From Flavobacteriaceae bacterium UBA3078 (GTDB taxonomy: Bacteria > Bacteroidota > Bacteroidia > Flavobacteriales > Flavobacteriaceae): a DNA stretch of 6,820 nt. How positions within the stretch are numbered: the stretch's first letter is position 1; every line of letters starts with the position of its first letter. The stretch covers positions 1,812 through 8,631 of the forward strand of contig DFBO01000076.1 of the NCBI GenBank assembly GCA_002366675.1, given 5' to 3'. A program made the position numbers and the translations under genes. This document shows positions 6,196 through 6,820 of the stretch, piece by piece. The notes beneath the pieces were generated by a model. The model saw only the letters and a program-made list of their open reading frames with translations. It made no database searches and had not been told where the DNA came from.

Positions 6196-6820
6196 TTATT
6201 TTAAAGTTTCTGCAACAGCCTGAACTTCATCTAAAACACGTAATAAATTCCCACTCCAAATCATAGCAATCTGTTCTTCGGTGTAACCACGTTTTATCAA
6301 TTCTAAAGTCACATTAAAGGTTTCAGAGGCATCATTCCAGCCTTCAATACCACCTCCACCATCAAAATCGCTACTAATACCAACGTGTTCGATTCCAATT
6401 TTTTCAATTATATAATCGATATGATTTACTAAATCTACTACATTCACGTTGGGAGGGAAGCCTTCTATCTTATTTGCTTTTGCATTCGCCAAATCTAATA
6501 CTTTTTTAAAATAGCTAAAAAATATGTCTTGTTCTTGATGATTTAATGCCATGACTTCTTCTTTAGATGCATACCATTTTACACCAAGTGAATCTGCAAT
6601 CTGCTTTTGGATATTATATATTTTAGCATTTCTTGTTTTCATTTTCTTAGTATTCAAATATTCATCTAAAGCAACTACCTGAACCACACCACCATTCTCT
6701 TTCATCCATTGTAACTGTTCGTCGTCCAGATTTCTACTTTCATCACTTAAAGCTCTGGCTGCAGAATGAGAAGCTATTATTGGCGCTTTAGTAAGTTCTA
6801 TCATTTGTTTCATAGCTTCT
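6196..6820 (-). CDS. Membrane dipeptidase (peptidase M19), C-terminal part, 5' end cut by window
   Basis: The frame continues through the right edge (Glu-Ala codons precede the first visible Met at 6813), so the 207 or so complete visible residues are the C-terminal half or more of the enzyme. It is a zinc dipeptidase of the renal dipeptidase type. Numbered from that Met, APIIASHSAAR holds the zinc ligand His16 (human His219 equivalent), SRNLDDEQL holds the substrate-binding Arg27 (human Arg230), and HVGISSDFDGGGG (143-155) holds Asp149 (human Asp288). The C-terminus follows the family (YTEEQIAMIWSGNLLRVL). The first zinc ligands (H-x-D and Glu) and any signal or lipoprotein sequence lie outside the window, so its location cannot be judged. 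Residues about 46-100 are a long lysine- and glutamine-rich segment, as in other bacterial M19 enzymes. It converges on the E1 gene across a 154-bp spacer. Confidence 0.92.
   Translation of the reverse strand, partial: EAMKQMIELTKAPIIASHSAARALSDESRNLDDEQLQWMKENGGVVQVVALDEYLNTKKMKTRNAKIYNIQKQIADSLGVKWYASKEEVMALNHQEQDIFFSYFKKVLDLANAKANKIEGFPPNVNVVDLVNHIDYIIEKIGIEHVGISSDFDGGGGIEGWNDASETFNVTLELIKRGYTEEQIAMIWSGNLLRVLDEVQAVAETLK

Overview
The window looks like chromosomal DNA of a marine-type member of the Flavobacteriia (Bacteroidetes). The DNA is AT-rich, start codons are preceded by A/T-rich sequence with no Shine-Dalgarno motif, both promoters I can see carry the Bacteroidetes -7 box TAnnTTTG, and several proteins are forms typical of this class (fused E1 alpha/beta 2-oxoacid dehydrogenase, DUF1835 protein, bacterial eIF1/SUI1-like protein). 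Nothing indicates a phage, transposon, CRISPR array or defence island; this is ordinary core-type sequence. Family names come from motif recognition and no database search was run.

Layout. Positions 3913 down to 1 (minus strand) form a tightly packed five-gene run, probably one operon: an isopenicillin-N-synthase-type 2-oxoglutarate/Fe(II) oxygenase, a SUI1/YciH translation-factor-like protein, a DUF1835 protein, a uridine-phosphorylase-like nucleoside phosphorylase, and a leaderless substrate-binding-protein homologue cut by the left edge. Junctions are an 8-bp gap, a 1-bp overlap (TAATG), an 11-bp overlap and a 26-bp gap. The 121-bp divergent spacer 3914-4034 holds one promoter candidate for this operon and one for the plus-strand E1 gene (4035-6041). 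Beyond it, a 154-bp intergenic stretch carries an imperfect dyad with T-rich ends (possible two-way terminator) and a pair of inverted 20-bp REP-like units. A peptidase M19 (membrane dipeptidase) gene then enters convergently from the right edge.

How the genes fit together. The E1 fusion makes acyl-CoA from pyruvate or a branched-chain 2-oxoacid together with E2 and E3 subunits encoded elsewhere. The minus-strand operon mixes a nucleoside-salvage enzyme, a translation-factor-like protein, an uncharacterised DUF1835 protein, an oxygenase of unknown substrate and a probably cytoplasmic ligand-binding protein. I see no established pathway that joins them. That cluster and the intergenic repeats are the parts most worth a second look; I do not see convincing evidence of an entirely new system.
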